Positions 27,128-38,296 are shown, counted from the stretch's first letter. The stretch is 64,000 bases of DNA from Gammaproteobacteria bacterium (GCA_025355645.1 JANXZG010000019.1:1-64000); one strand, 5' to 3'. The notes: generated by a model from the letters alone, not told the origin. Made by a program: numbers and translations.

Positions 27128-29995
27128 TTACGCAAAAGTCGCCCGCCAGATCTCCTGCACGCGCGCCCGCGGCACGGCGAATTCCCCGGCTGCAACGATG
27201 CGCTCGCCCGCGCCCTCGAGCGATAGCCGATGCAGTACGCCGCGGTACAGGCGGTAGGTATCTATCAGCCAAAGCGCGGTCGCCGGGGCCACGACGCCGC
27301 TGTTTGCGAGCGCCTCGAGCTGGCGGATGTTGTCCGGGAAATCGATCAAAGCGGGGTTGCGGTGCGCTTCGGCCAGCACCCAGTACTGCACCAGGAACTC
27401 GATGTCCGCAATGCCGCCCGCATCTTGCTTCAGGTCGAACTGGCCGGCGCTTGCCTCAGAGAGCTCGCGGCGCATGCGTGCGCGCATCTCCATCACATCG
27501 GTGCGCAGGGTCTGGAGATGCACGTCGGAAGTTAGCGCGCGGCGTCGCGCCGCCTCGAAGCGTGCGCATAGCGCCGGGTCCCCGGCAACTGCGCGTGCGC
27601 GCAGCAGCGCCTGATGCTCCCAGGTCCAGGCATTCTCATGCTGGTAGGTCTCGAACGCGTCGATTCCGGTGATCAGAAATCCGCCCTTGCCATTTGGCCT
27701 TAGGCGCATGTCGACGTCGTACAGTCGCCCCGCGGCAGAATGCATCGTCAGCAGGTGCACAATTCGCTGTGCGAGGCGCAGGAAAAACACGACATTGTCG
27801 AGTGGGCGCGCTCCGCTGGTCTCGGCGATCTCGCCAGCGGAGTCATGCAGGAATACAAGATCGAGGTCCGAGCCGTAGCCGAGTTCCAGCCCGCCGAGCT
27901 TGCCATAGCCTGCAACCGCCACATGCACGGCGCGCAGATGCCCAGCATCCGGCCCGCAATGCGGGGTGCCATAGAGCGCCACCATCTGTTGCCAGGCGAG
28001 GTCCATGCAGCGCGCTACGATCAGCTCGGCAATGTCCGTCAATCGATCGCTGACTTTCATCAGCGGCAATCGCCCGGTCTGGTCGGCGAGCGCGACTGAA
28101 AAAATCGCCGCCTTCTGGAACTGCCGCAGACCCTCGACCTGGCGCTCCGGGTCATCCGTCGGCAGCCGCTCAGTTCGCGCGGCGAGCTCAGTCGCAAAGC
28201 GTTGCCGCGAGGGCAACTCATCGAACGCCCGGGGATCGATCAGTTCATCGAGCAACAGCGGGAATTCGGCGATCTGGCGTGCCAGAAATCCACTGATCGC
28301 GCAGACATCGATTAACCGCTCGAGCGCCGCTGGCTGTTCCTTGAGCAGGGCAAGATAGGAGGAGCGTGCGCCGATCGCATCGAGCAGGCGCAGGATCCGT
28401 TCGACCACAACCACCGGCTGCGCGAGCTTGACAGTCGCATTCAGCACACGCCCCAGGATGAACTGCAGCCGGCGGCGACCCCCATCATCAAGCTTGCGCA
28501 GCGCCGCACTCTGGGCACAGGCACGCAGACTCGGTGCAAGTGCTGTGGCAGCATCATCTGGGAAGCCTATCTTAGCTAACTCTGCTTGAATAATGCGGTC
28601 ATCAGAGGCGAAAATATCAAACTCTGCGTCTATCCTCCCACTCTCAGCGGAGCCTGCCCCAAAACCCAGCGCAGCAAATTCCCGCGCAACGCATTGGCGG
28701 GCTTGTTCGATCGCAGCAAGTACCTCCTGCCATTTTGCCCCGCCGTGCAGCAGCGCGAGACGCTCCCGGTCTACGTCGCTTTCCGGCAGCCGATGCACCT
28801 GCTGGTCGCGCAAGATCTGCACGCCATTTTCCGCGCGACGCAGAACGAGGTATGCGTCGATCAAGGAAGTGACAACTTCCGGCGGCAGGTACTTCGCACC
28901 GGCCAGCAGGGGCAGGACTTCGAGCAGTGACGGGCTTTGCAAATAGCGGTCGCTACCGCCCCGCACCAGTTGGAACGACTGCACGATGAATTCAAGTTCG
29001 CGGATGCCGCCAGCCCCGAGCTTCAAGTTGCCCTCGAGGTCGCGACGCGCAACTTCACGCGCGATCAGTGCCTTCATGTCGCGCAGCGATTCGAATACGC
29101 CGAAGTCCAGGTACCGCCGGTACACAAAGGGCCGCACGTAGTCACGCCAGGTACCCTCAAAAGCCTGCGGCGCGACGATGGCGCGCGCCTTGATCCAGGC
29201 ATAGCGTTCCCAGTCGCGCCCATGCTGCTGCAGGTAGTCCTCGAGCGCCGCCAAGCTCACGACGAGCGGGCCACTGTCGCCGAAGGGCCGCAGCCGCAGA
29301 TCTACGCGGAACACAAAGCCGTCCTCGGTCCGTTCATCCAGGTAGCGAATGACTTCGCGCGCCAGTGTCTGAAAATATTCCTGGTTATCAACCGAGCGCG
29401 GCCCGTTCGTCTGACCGGCCCCGGCGAACAGCAGCACAAGATCAATATCCGAAGAAAAATTCAGCTCACGGCCGCCGAGCTTGCCCATCGCGACCACGAT
29501 CAGCGGTACCCATTCACCGCGCTCGTCCAGGGGCGCCCCGAATACTGGCGCAAGGTGGCGCGATGCCGCCTCCACCGCAGCCTGTACGCAAGCATCCGCG
29601 AGGTCAGAAAGTTCGTGCAACGTCGTCACGACGCTCGCGCGGCCGGTGATGGCATGCCAGGCAATCCGCGTCATGGCGCGCCGGCGCCAGGTACGCAGAG
29701 CCTGCCGGGCCGCCTCGTCTGATGTCGCGGCGCCAAGCTGCGCCAAAAAATCGCCGTTCAAAGCCTGCCCACCAGAATCCCCGATCGGACCCACGAGCCC
29801 TTGCAGTGCCCCGGGATCCTTTAGGAGCGCGGCCGCGACAAATTCGCTGGCCGCGATCACCGTAATCAGCTCTGCCGCCAGGTCCGGCGGCAATTCGGCC
29901 AACGCTCTGCTGAGTTCGGGAGAGTCGGCAGCCCGCTGCTGCCAGTGCAGCGCTCCGTTGCGCAACAGCGGCGCCAGCGAGTCGATCGCGAACAT
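27128..29995 (-). CDS. glnE: Bifunctional glutamine synthetase adenylyltransferase/deadenylase
   Basis: Adjusts glutamine synthetase activity by adding or removing AMP according to nitrogen status. Two nucleotidyltransferase domains are visible. The deadenylase half has GKLGGRELNFSSDIDLVLLF and the adenylylation half has GYGKLGGLELGYGSDLDLVF; each is followed by a GlnD-type helical domain. The ATG at 29995 gives 955 residues (E. coli 945). The open frame continues upstream to 30133, but that part overlaps the GNAT gene antisense-free in a non-conserved composition and is rejected. It is the last gene of the TraB-GNAT-glnE operon. Glutamine synthetase itself is not in the window. Confidence 0.95.
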   Translation of the reverse strand: MFAIDSLAPLLRNGALHWQQRAADSPELSRALAELPPDLAAELITVIAASEFVAAALLKDPGALQGLVGPIGDSGGQALNGDFLAQLGAATSDEAARQALRTWRRRAMTRIAWHAITGRASVVTTLHELSDLADACVQAAVEAASRHLAPVFGAPLDERGEWVPLIVVAMGKLGGRELNFSSDIDLVLLFAGAGQTNGPRSVDNQEYFQTLAREVIRYLDERTEDGFVFRVDLRLRPFGDSGPLVVSLAALEDYLQQHGRDWERYAWIKARAIVAPQAFEGTWRDYVRPFVYRRYLDFGVFESLRDMKALIAREVARRDLEGNLKLGAGGIRELEFIVQSFQLVRGGSDRYLQSPSLLEVLPLLAGAKYLPPEVVTSLIDAYLVLRRAENGVQILRDQQVHRLPESDVDRERLALLHGGAKWQEVLAAIEQARQCVAREFAALGFGAGSAESGRIDAEFDIFASDDRIIQAELAKIGFPDDAATALAPSLRACAQSAALRKLDDGGRRRLQFILGRVLNATVKLAQPVVVVERILRLLDAIGARSSYLALLKEQPAALERLIDVCAISGFLARQIAEFPLLLDELIDPRAFDELPSRQRFATELAARTERLPTDDPERQVEGLRQFQKAAIFSVALADQTGRLPLMKVSDRLTDIAELIVARCMDLAWQQMVALYGTPHCGPDAGHLRAVHVAVAGYGKLGGLELGYGSDLDLVFLHDSAGEIAETSGARPLDNVVFFLRLAQRIVHLLTMHSAAGRLYDVDMRLRPNGKGGFLITGIDAFETYQHENAWTWEHQALLRARAVAGDPALCARFEAARRRALTSDVHLQTLRTDVMEMRARMRRELSEASAGQFDLKQDAGGIADIEFLVQYWVLAEAHRNPALIDFPDNIRQLEALANSGVVAPATALWLIDTYRLYRGVLHRLSLEGAGERIVAAGEFAVPRARVQEIWRATFA

Positions 29996-29999
29996 GGGC

Positions 30000-30455
30000 C
30001 TACAGCTGCTTTTCCATGAACAGGCTCTGTGGATCGGGCTGATACTTCCCGAACGGCCCCCGCGTCCGGTAGCCCAGCCGCCGGTATAGGCCCAGTGCCT
30101 GCGGCTGCAGGGCACCCATCTCGAGGCGCGCAAGGCGCACGCCCTGTTCGATCAGATGATGCTCAAGGGCCTCCATGATGGCCCGCGAGAGACCGCAGCC
30201 GCGAAATTCTGGCGCTACGAACACGCGCTTGATCTCGCCATAAACACCATCGTCATGCATGGTCTTCACGGCGCCGCATCCGGCGATATCGGCATCGATG
30301 CTCGCGCCGACGAAAAACACGTTTCGCCGGCGCAGCGCCTCTGCACCCTCCATGTGGTTGCTTTGCGGAGGGTAGAGCGCCGCCATGTACGCGTCGGACT
30401 GCTCGAGCAACGCACGCACCCGAGGGTCGGCCGGATCGATTTTTGCTATGTTCAT
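30000..30455 (-). CDS. GNAT-family N-acetyltransferase
   Basis: A single GNAT domain of 151 residues. The acetyl-CoA-binding region reads EIKRVFVAPEFRGCGLSRAI, with the R/Q-x-x-G-x-G/A loop in slightly altered form (RGCGLS). It is followed by the C-terminal strand and helix LEMGALQPQALGLYRRLGY. The substrate is unknown; small-molecule or N-terminal acetylation are both possible. The start overlaps the TraB/GumN stop by 4 bp, and glnE begins 4 nt after its stop, so it belongs to a three-gene leftward operon. Confidence 0.9.
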   Translation of the reverse strand: MNIAKIDPADPRVRALLEQSDAYMAALYPPQSNHMEGAEALRRRNVFFVGASIDADIAGCGAVKTMHDDGVYGEIKRVFVAPEFRGCGLSRAIMEALEHHLIEQGVRLARLEMGALQPQALGLYRRLGYRTRGPFGKYQPDPQSLFMEKQL

Positions 30456-31339
30456 TGCTGCACGGCCTTGTAACCGTCCCGCTCGAGCAGCGCGACCACA
30501 CCGTCCTTGCCGACCAGATGCAGTGCGCCGACGATGACCAGGTAGTCCTGCTTGTCATGCAGCAGCGTCTCGATGCGCGGTAGCCACTTGCGGTTGCGCT
30601 CCACGGTCAGGACCCGGTAGAGATCGGGAAATTTTTCCAGTGCCTCGCCGAGCAATCGCGCCAGCACTACCGTGTCGCCGTGCCGCCAGGCGTTGATGAT
30701 CTCGTCCATCTCCTGGGCCGAATCGTCCGCGTCCTCGAGGCAATACAGCAGGAAGCGCCGCTGCTGGTCCATCGACATGTGCGAGAAAAGCCCCAGCTGC
30801 TCGTCCATCGTCTCGAGCGCGATGATCGGCTTATGGTCCGCCTGCGCACGCCGGGTGAACTGCGCCTCAACGCCCGACTCCGGGTCGAACCCTAAGCGCG
30901 CGATTTCCAGCTGCTCCAGGGTTAAAGCGACAAACCACGGCTGCATCTGTTCGAACAGTGCGGGCTCCAGACCGAGCGGCTTCAGGTGCGCCAGGAGCTT
31001 CGCATACGCCTCCGGGCCCAGTGCGGAGGCGAGCGTCTGGCCTTCCGGCAATGTCTCGTTGCCCAGGCCCTCGGCCATCAACTTATCCGGCGAGGCGTCA
31101 TTGAGATTCAGCTCCATGACCAGCGATGGGGAGGTCGCATAAGCGCGAAGCGATTCGGGTGGCAGCTCGTGGTCGGCGCTCTTCAGGACATGGATGGAGC
31201 CGAACAAATAGACGGTGTTGGTCTGGCCCTTGATGGACCAAAGCGTATGGCGATCGCCATCCGCCCGCGCCTGCGGCGCGAGCGCGGCCACCATGACCAA
31301 GGCACCGGCCAGCCAAGAGATCCGCGTCAAAGGTCCCAT
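30452..31339 (-). CDS. TraB/GumN family protein
   Basis: A secreted or periplasm-facing protein of 295 residues. A signal peptide covers about residues 1-26 (cleavage after QARA), followed by the family opening LWSIKGQTNTVYLFGSIHVL, with its GSIH motif. Further blocks are SLVMELNL and the C-terminal VIVGALHLVGKDGV with a second conserved His. TraB/GumN proteins are proposed Tiki-like metalloproteases on the basis of the paired GxxH motifs; the bacterial substrate is unknown. It is the first gene of the operon with the GNAT protein and glnE. Confidence 0.9.
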   Translation of the reverse strand: MGPLTRISWLAGALVMVAALAPQARADGDRHTLWSIKGQTNTVYLFGSIHVLKSADHELPPESLRAYATSPSLVMELNLNDASPDKLMAEGLGNETLPEGQTLASALGPEAYAKLLAHLKPLGLEPALFEQMQPWFVALTLEQLEIARLGFDPESGVEAQFTRRAQADHKPIIALETMDEQLGLFSHMSMDQQRRFLLYCLEDADDSAQEMDEIINAWRHGDTVVLARLLGEALEKFPDLYRVLTVERNRKWLPRIETLLHDKQDYLVIVGALHLVGKDGVVALLERDGYKAVQQ

Positions 31340-31555
31340 CGCGACCCGCCCTCCCTTAAAACCTTCAGTCTACTTTGCGCAGTAAATCGGCATAGGGCAC
31401 TCGGCTACCCCGACGGAGCTACCCAGGATCACACCTGCGCGGATTCGCATTTGGCCGCTCGGCGGTTTCGAGCCGCTGTAAAGGCAAGGGTAGCAAGTCC
31501 CAGGGATTGGGAGTAGGCATGGCGCATGGCAAACCCCAAGCTTTCAACGCAATAA

Positions 31556-31583
31556 AAAAGGGCGAGCCGAAGCTCGCCCTTTT
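31556..31583 (-). terminator. Rho-independent terminator downstream of groEL
   Basis: Read leftward, a 12-bp perfect stem (AAAAGGGCGAGC / GCTCGCCCTTTT) encloses a TTCG tetraloop and runs into further T residues (TTTTTTATTG). This is a classic UUCG-capped intrinsic terminator. It lies 34 nt past the groEL stop codon and 217 nt before the TraB/GumN start, so it separates the two leftward operons. The remaining bases of 31340-31616 show no gene that I can support. Confidence 0.92.
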
Positions 31584-31616
31584 CCAAACAGAATGTCGAA
31601 CTTGCGCGGGCAGGTC

Positions 31617-33263
<1,647 letters not shown>

Positions 33264-33289
33264 CTAATTTCCTCTGCTGAATAATGGTT

Positions 33290-33583
33290 CTATTTAGAAT
33301 CGATCACGGCCATGACGTCTTCTTCGCGCATGACCACCAGTTCATCGCCGTCCATCTTCACTTCTGTACCGCTGTACTTGCCGAAGAGGATCTTGTCGCC
33401 GACCTTGACGTCGAGCGGGCGAACTGTGCCGTTTTCCAGGACTTTGCCCTTGCCGATGGCGAGCACCTTTCCGAAGATCGGCTTTTCCGCAGCCGTATCT
33501 GGAATCACGATGCCACCGGGGGATTTACGCTCCTCCGCTTCTCGTTTGACGATTACGCGGTCATGAAGGGGACGCATCTTCAT
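33290..33583 (-). CDS. groS: Co-chaperonin GroES
   Basis: The 10-kDa heptameric lid of the GroEL chamber, 97 residues. It shows the family start [20 protein letters not shown], the mobile loop KSPGGIVIP with the GroEL-contacting hydrophobic residues, and the roof and barrel segment [15 protein letters not shown]. An AGGAG ribosome site lies 8 nt before the ATG. It is the first gene of the groESL operon. Confidence 0.98.
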   Translation of the reverse strand: MKMRPLHDRVIVKREAEERKSPGGIVIPDTAAEKPIFGKVLAIGKGKVLENGTVRPLDVKVGDKILFGKYSGTEVKMDGDELVVMREEDVMAVIDSK

Positions 33584-33639
33584 AAGACAAGACTCCTAAA
33601 GCTTTTTGGGTTCGGGGTTTCTGCACAGGACAGCAGTTG

Positions 33640-33666
33640 TTAGCACTCTCTGTCCTTGGCTGCTAA
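33640..33666 (-). promoter_or_regulatory. CIRCE operator (HrcA binding site) of groESL
   Basis: The inverted repeat TTAGCACTC-N9-GGCTGCTAA matches the CIRCE consensus (TTAGCACTC-N9-GAGTGCTAA) with exact 9-nt spacing. The left arm is perfect and the right arm has two mismatches. It lies 57-83 nt before the groES start and touches the -10 box of the candidate promoter, the position expected for repression by HrcA. hrcA itself is not in the window. Confidence 0.9.
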
Positions 33667-33693
33667 TCATAGCGACAGTTTGCCGCTATTCAA
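33666..33693 (-). promoter_or_regulatory. Candidate sigma70 promoter of groESL
   Basis: Reading leftward, TTGAAT (33693-33688) and TATGAT (33671-33666) are separated by 16 nt, a good housekeeping promoter immediately upstream of and abutting the CIRCE operator. The -35 part also reads CTTGAA, the sigma32 -35 core, but no CCCAT-type -10 follows at the usual distance, so sigma70 plus HrcA control is the better reading. Confidence 0.7.
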
Positions 33694-33783
33694 GGGCTAT
33701 CTTGCGCAAAAATATGCTGCAATGCCGCAATGTGGCGCGCCGTTCATGCTTTTACGGCGGCCGCTCTGCGGTAAAGTGCCGGC

Positions 33784-34350
33784 ATGACGAAGCTGATTGC
33801 CACGTTGCTATTTTGCGCAACTGTTGGTTTGAGCGCGACCTCCCAGGCTAAGCCCTGGTGGGTCCAGGGCGCGGCCAATAATCAAGACTTTCTTGACCCG
33901 GATGTCGCATTTCGTGCCTCGGCTGCAATCGACGGCAATACGTTGCGCGTGCGCTGGGTCATTGCGGAGGGTTACTACCTTTATCACCAGCGCATGCAGA
34001 TACTCGCCGAGAGTCCTGACCTCGCGATCGGGCCCGTGCAGTGGCCGGCGGGCACAATGATCACGGATCAGTTCATGGGCACCCAAGAGGTTTTCCTGCA
34101 GCAGGTCGAGGCGAGCGCACGCCTGACACGCGCCGATCATGGTGCGCATCCCGTGCAGGTTAAGGTCATCTATCAGGGTTGCGCCAAGGCCGGACTCTGT
34201 TATCCGACGATTGCCAAGGTGCTGTTTCCGAGCAGCGCGGCCGCTATCCGGGCGCCATCCACCCAGTCGCCGCACACCTGGCAGTTGGCGGCAATTTTCG
34301 GTGGATGCGCCGCGTTCCTGATTGCCGGACTGCGCCTCCGCAGGCCGTGA
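33784..34350 (+). CDS. Free-standing DsbD-alpha-like periplasmic domain with C-terminal membrane anchor
   Basis: A 188-residue protein consisting of a signal peptide (cleavage after SQA), a domain like the N-terminal (alpha) domain of DsbD, and one C-terminal helix (about 168-184) that would anchor it in the inner membrane. The redox pair is Cys133 and Cys139 in YQGCAKAGLCYPT, the same context as DsbD-alpha (CxxAGxCYPP). The eight-helix DsbD beta domain and the thioredoxin-like gamma domain are absent. A TlpA-like thioredoxin begins in the overlapping GTGA. It probably accepts electrons from a separate membrane reductase and passes them to periplasmic disulfides. Confidence 0.82.
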   Translation: MTKLIATLLFCATVGLSATSQAKPWWVQGAANNQDFLDPDVAFRASAAIDGNTLRVRWVIAEGYYLYHQRMQILAESPDLAIGPVQWPAGTMITDQFMGTQEVFLQQVEASARLTRADHGAHPVQVKVIYQGCAKAGLCYPTIAKVLFPSSAAAIRAPSTQSPHTWQLAAIFGGCAAFLIAGLRLRRP

Positions 34351-35018
34351 AGCGCTACACCCTTCTGCTCGCGACCGTGGCGATCGCCACGCTCACGATC
34401 TGGGCAGGCCACCGGACCCATCTCGCCTTGCTCAGCGCACACCAGGTATTGCCGCCCCGTGCGGTGAGCGTGCCGGCGCAGCCGGACGTGGAGGCAGGGC
34501 TGACCGCGCCGATCCCCGAGCAGCTCCCGGCATTCAGTTTGAAGGACCGCGACGGCCGTGCAACGCCCATTTCAAAATGGCGCGGCAAATCCCTGATCAT
34601 TAATTTCTGGGCGACATGGTGCGCACCCTGCCGGCGCGAAATGCCGTTGCTGCAGGCCCTTGACCGGGACTGGGCAGCGCAGGACTTTCGCGTAATCGGC
34701 ATCGCGGTCGATCAACATGACAGCGTCGTCGAGTTTGCCGACTCCCTCGGCATTGGCTATCCCTTGCTGATCGGCGAGCAGGACGCGCTCGATGTGGCTG
34801 CTAAGCTCGGCGTTACCTCACCGGCATTCCCATTTACCGTGTTTACCGACGGGCACGCGCAGATCGTCGCCCTCTACGTGGGCGAGTTGCACAAGGAGCA
34901 GACCGACCTCATCCTGTCCGTCGTCGCACAGGTCAATCGGCACACTCTCGCGCCCGAGGAGGCGCGGCAAAGAATCGCCGATGGCCTCGCCAAATTGAAG
35001 GCCAATAACTCGATTTAA
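34347..35018 (+). CDS. TlpA/ResA-like membrane-anchored thioredoxin
   Basis: A periplasmic thioredoxin-fold oxidoreductase of 223 residues. An N-terminal anchor helix spans about residues 4-21. The AhpC/TSA-Redoxin-type fold has active site [14 protein letters not shown] (Cys92 and Cys95) and a cis-proline region in [10 protein letters not shown]. Such proteins reduce disulfides in cytochrome c maturation or other envelope substrates. The GTG start overlaps the stop of the DsbD-alpha-like gene (GTGA), making the two a translationally coupled pair and likely redox partners. Confidence 0.88.
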   Translation: MKRYTLLLATVAIATLTIWAGHRTHLALLSAHQVLPPRAVSVPAQPDVEAGLTAPIPEQLPAFSLKDRDGRATPISKWRGKSLIINFWATWCAPCRREMPLLQALDRDWAAQDFRVIGIAVDQHDSVVEFADSLGIGYPLLIGEQDALDVAAKLGVTSPAFPFTVFTDGHAQIVALYVGELHKEQTDLILSVVAQVNRHTLAPEEARQRIADGLAKLKANNSI

Positions 35019-35121
35019 AGCCGGATTGGCGACGATCGACGCAAAAGCTTGCCTAATTGGCATGAAATCTGGTTATTATTGCATTGACCATAAGGCGCGA
35101 CGACGCCATCGGGAAGGCTTC

Positions 35122-35574
35122 ATGGCTAAAATTCTGTTGCTGAACGGTCCGAATCTCAACTTGCTGGGCACTCGCGAGCCGCAAACCTATGGCACGACGA
35201 GCTTGCCGGAGATCGCCGCGCGCCTGACCGAGCTCGCGCTCGCGAAGGGCCATGAGCTAGTGGCCTTCCAGAGCAACGCCGAACATGAACTGATCGATCG
35301 GATCCACACGACTAAGCGCGATGGCACCGTGTTTGGAATCATCAATCCCGGGTCCTACAGCCATACCAGTATCGCGCTGCGCGATGCGTTGCTGGCGGTG
35401 TCGCTGCCGTTCATCGAGATTCACCTCAGCAATATATTTGCGCGCGAGGATTTCCGGCATCACTCCTATTTTTCCGACATTGCAGCGGGCTGCATCTTCG
35501 GTCTCGGGCCAAAGGGCTACGAGCTTGCACTCGAGGGTGCGGTAGCGCGCCTGGCCACCCAGGGGGCTCCTTAA
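35122..35574 (+). CDS. aroQ: 3-dehydroquinate dehydratase, type II
   Basis: The third step of the shikimate pathway (3-dehydroquinate to 3-dehydroshikimate), which leads to chorismate. Motifs are [18 protein letters not shown] with the catalytic Tyr, the Arg loop region, [17 protein letters not shown] with the catalytic His, and [11 protein letters not shown]. It has 150 residues from the ATG at 35122, preceded by GGGAAGG; the longer in-frame start at 35026 is rejected. A weak promoter (TTGCCT at 35049, TATTAT at 35074, spacing 19) may lie upstream. The stop overlaps the accB ATG (TAATG). Confidence 0.96.
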   Translation: MAKILLLNGPNLNLLGTREPQTYGTTSLPEIAARLTELALAKGHELVAFQSNAEHELIDRIHTTKRDGTVFGIINPGSYSHTSIALRDALLAVSLPFIEIHLSNIFAREDFRHHSYFSDIAAGCIFGLGPKGYELALEGAVARLATQGAP

Positions 35575-36026
35575 TGGACATTCGAAAAGTAAAAAAATTA
35601 ATTGAATTGCTGGAGGAGTCCGGGATTTCGGAGCTGGAGATCTCCGAAGGCGAGGAAACGGTGCGTATCAGCCGGCATCCGCGCGGTGGCGCGCAGCCGA
35701 TCATGCAATACCAGGCCGCCCCCGCACCAGCCGCCATCACGCAGGCGGCGGCACCGGCGGGCCCAGGCACCGGGCCCAAAGCGGGGAGCGACGAGCACAC
35801 CATCGCCTCGCCCATGGTGGGCACGTATTACTCGGCCGCATCCCCCGGTGCGAAGGTATTCGTCGAAATAGGCTCCGAGATCACCGTGGGACAGACGCTT
35901 TGTATTATCGAGGCGATGAAGATGATGAACCAGATCGAGTCCGACAAAGCCGGCCGGATCACGGCGATCCTGGCGAAGAACGGCGATCCGGTGGAATTCG
36001 GCCAACCGCTGTTCATCGTCGAATAA
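35574..36026 (+). CDS. accB: Biotin carboxyl carrier protein of acetyl-CoA carboxylase
   Basis: The BCCP subunit, 150 residues. The N-terminal dimerisation segment ([18 protein letters not shown]) is followed by an Ala/Pro-rich linker. The C-terminal biotinyl domain carries the target lysine in [12 protein letters not shown]. It carries carboxybiotin between AccC and the AccAD transferase for malonyl-CoA synthesis. Malonyl-CoA also feeds the polyene cluster at the right of the window. It overlaps aroQ by one base and precedes accC by 5 nt. Confidence 0.98.
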   Translation: MDIRKVKKLIELLEESGISELEISEGEETVRISRHPRGGAQPIMQYQAAPAPAAITQAAAPAGPGTGPKAGSDEHTIASPMVGTYYSAASPGAKVFVEIGSEITVGQTLCIIEAMKMMNQIESDKAGRITAILAKNGDPVEFGQPLFIVE

Positions 36027-36031
36027 GCGCA

Positions 36032-37375
36032 ATGATCGAAAAAGTCGTCATTGCCAACCGCGGCGAGATCGCACTACGGATCCTGCGTGCCTGCCGGGAG
36101 CTCGGTATCAAGACAGTGGCCGTGCACTCGACGGCGGATTTCAACACCAAGCACGTCTTGCTGGCCGATGAGACCGTTTGCATCGGTCCCCCGCAATCCG
36201 CGCTGTCCTACCTGAACATGCCGGCTATCATCAGCGCCGCCGAGGTAACCGATGCCGGCGCCATCCATCCGGGATACGGGTTCCTGTCCGAGAATGCCGA
36301 CTTTGCCGAACGCGTCGAAAAAAGCGGCTTCATCTATGTCGGCCCCCGCGCCGAAACCATCCGCCTGATGGGCGACAAGGTCTCGGCGATCAAGGTCATG
36401 AAAGGCTCTGGTGTGCCCTGCGTGCCGGGCTCGGATGGGCCGTTAGGCGCCGACATGGACGAGAACCTGCGCATTGCCAAGCACATTGGCTATCCGGTCA
36501 TCATCAAGGCATCCGGCGGCGGCGGCGGGCGCGGCATGCGAGTCGTGCATACGGACGCATCGCTCGCGAGCGCCATCAGCGTAACCAAGTCGGAGGCACT
36601 CGCGGCCTTCGGCAATGACCAGGTTTACATGGAGAAATTCCTTGAGAAGCCGCGGCATATCGAATTCCAGGTGATCGCGGATAATCACGGCAACGTCGTG
36701 CACCTCGGCGAGCGCGACTGCTCGATGCAGCGCCGGCACCAGAAGGTCATAGAAGAGGCGCCGGCGCCCGGACTGACGGCCAAGCAACGCAAGGTCATGG
36801 GCGAGCGGTGCGCGCGCGCCTGCCGCGAGGTCGGTTATCGCAATGCCGGCACCCTCGAATTTCTCTATCAGGACAATGAGTTCTACTTCATAGAGATGAA
36901 TACCCGCGTGCAGGTCGAGCACCCCGTGACCGAACTGGTCACCGGCATCGACATCGTCAAGACGCAGCTGCTGATTGCGGCCGGGGAAAAGCTGCCATTC
37001 TCGCAGGGCGACATAGAAATCCGCGGGCATGCGGTCGAATGCCGCATCAATGCCGAGGATCCGAAGACATTTGTGCCCTCGCCGGGACCTGTGCGCCTGT
37101 GGCATGCGCCCGGGGGCCCCGGCATCCGCGTCGACAGCCACATTTATACCGGCTACCACGTACCGCCTTACTATGATTCGATGATCGGGAAGGTCATCTC
37201 CTATGGCGACACGCGCGAGACGGCGTTCGCCCGCATGCGCAATGCGCTCGCGGAAATGGTGGTCGAGGGCATCAAGACGAACATTCCGCTGCACCAGGAA
37301 ATTTTCAATCACGCCGCGTTCCGGCAGGGCGGCACCGACATCCACTATCTGGAACGACGCCTCGGTATCAAGTAA
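36032..37375 (+). CDS. accC: Biotin carboxylase subunit of acetyl-CoA carboxylase
   Basis: An ATP-grasp enzyme of 447 residues that carboxylates the biotin on AccB. It shows the N-terminal [20 protein letters not shown], the glycine-rich ATP lid [14 protein letters not shown], the metal and bicarbonate residues in [16 protein letters not shown], and [14 protein letters not shown]. The ATG at 36032 is chosen; a longer in-frame reading from 35900 would run through accB. It is followed by prmA. Confidence 0.98.
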   Translation: MIEKVVIANRGEIALRILRACRELGIKTVAVHSTADFNTKHVLLADETVCIGPPQSALSYLNMPAIISAAEVTDAGAIHPGYGFLSENADFAERVEKSGFIYVGPRAETIRLMGDKVSAIKVMKGSGVPCVPGSDGPLGADMDENLRIAKHIGYPVIIKASGGGGGRGMRVVHTDASLASAISVTKSEALAAFGNDQVYMEKFLEKPRHIEFQVIADNHGNVVHLGERDCSMQRRHQKVIEEAPAPGLTAKQRKVMGERCARACREVGYRNAGTLEFLYQDNEFYFIEMNTRVQVEHPVTELVTGIDIVKTQLLIAAGEKLPFSQGDIEIRGHAVECRINAEDPKTFVPSPGPVRLWHAPGGPGIRVDSHIYTGYHVPPYYDSMIGKVISYGDTRETAFARMRNALAEMVVEGIKTNIPLHQEIFNHAAFRQGGTDIHYLERRLGIK

Positions 37376-37392
37376 GTGCCGCTCAGGGTTCC

Positions 37393-38295
37393 GTGCAATT
37401 TCATTTCTACGCAATTGAATTCCCGCTGGAAGGCCTCGTACCCGATGTCGTTGAAGCGGCGCTGCTAGCGAACGGCGCGCAGTCGATCACATTCCTCGAT
37501 GGCGGCGATGAAGCGGTATTCGAGCCGCAGCTCGGTGAGCTGCGCCTGTGGAAAGATACGCGTGTGCGCGCACTATTCGATGCAGACAGCGATGCCGCGA
37601 ACAATCTGGGGCGCTTGGCCGAAAGCCTCGGGCCGCAGATTACGCGCAGCGCCCGGATACGCGGGGTCGAGGATCGCGTCTGGGAGCGTGCCTGGCTCGA
37701 CGGGTGGAAATCAATGCGCTTTGGCGTGCGCCTCTGGGTCTGCCCGATCGACGCGGCTGCACCGGCGGATCCGGCCGCGGTCATTGTTCGCCTAGACCCC
37801 GGGCTCGCGTTCGGCACCGGCACTCATCCGACCACGGCCCTGTGCCTCGAGGCGCTCGATGGCCTCGATCTCGTTGCCAAGACCGTGCTCGATTACGGCT
37901 GCGGTTCGGGAATCCTCGGCATTGCGGCCTTGAAACTTGGCGCTGCTCACGCGCTTGTTGTCGATCTCGATCCGCAGGCGCTGATCGCGAGCGCCGAGAA
38001 CGCCAGGCGCAATGCGGTCGGCGCACGCTTGCGAGTCTTAAGCCCGGATGCAGCGTTGCCGCGTTGCGATTGCGTCATCGCCAACATCCTCGCCGGCACA
38101 CTGATCGAATTGCTGCCAGTGCTCGCGGGTGCCTGCCGCAGCGGCGCGGATCTTCTGTTGTCGGGCGTGCTCTCCTCGCAGGCCGAACGGGTGGCCAGCG
38201 CTTATGCGCCAGAATTTGACTTCATTCATTTAACGCATCGCGATAACTGGTGCTGCCTGCAGGCGCGCCGGCGCCCTGCGGCTGGAGCGCCCTAG
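37393..38295 (+). CDS. prmA: Ribosomal protein L11 methyltransferase
   Basis: A SAM-dependent enzyme that trimethylates L11 in the cytosol. It has 300 residues with an N-terminal substrate-recognition domain, the linker, and a Rossmann methyltransferase domain with the typical LDPGLAFGTGTHPTT, LDYGCGSGILGIAALKLG and VIANILAGTLIEL blocks. The start is GTG. It follows accC by 17 nt and precedes the DUF3426 gene by 1 nt, in the conserved acc-prmA-dusB-fis order. Confidence 0.96.
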   Translation: MQFHFYAIEFPLEGLVPDVVEAALLANGAQSITFLDGGDEAVFEPQLGELRLWKDTRVRALFDADSDAANNLGRLAESLGPQITRSARIRGVEDRVWERAWLDGWKSMRFGVRLWVCPIDAAAPADPAAVIVRLDPGLAFGTGTHPTTALCLEALDGLDLVAKTVLDYGCGSGILGIAALKLGAAHALVVDLDPQALIASAENARRNAVGARLRVLSPDAALPRCDCVIANILAGTLIELLPVLAGACRSGADLLLSGVLSSQAERVASAYAPEFDFIHLTHRDNWCCLQARRRPAAGAP

Positions 38296-38296
38296 C

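Noticed and set aside
31340..31555. Riboswitch or small RNA between groEL and the TraB/GumN gene
   Set aside because: Short hairpins are present (for example around 31465-31485), but no known riboswitch core or promoter could be matched; only the terminator is supported.
35049..35079. Promoter upstream of aroQ (TTGCCT and TATTAT)
   Set aside because: The 19-nt spacing is outside the normal range, so it is only mentioned with aroQ and not listed as a feature.
36443..37414. Leftward open frame of 323 codons
   Set aside because: Antisense to accC, whose identity is certain; no domain in the translation.
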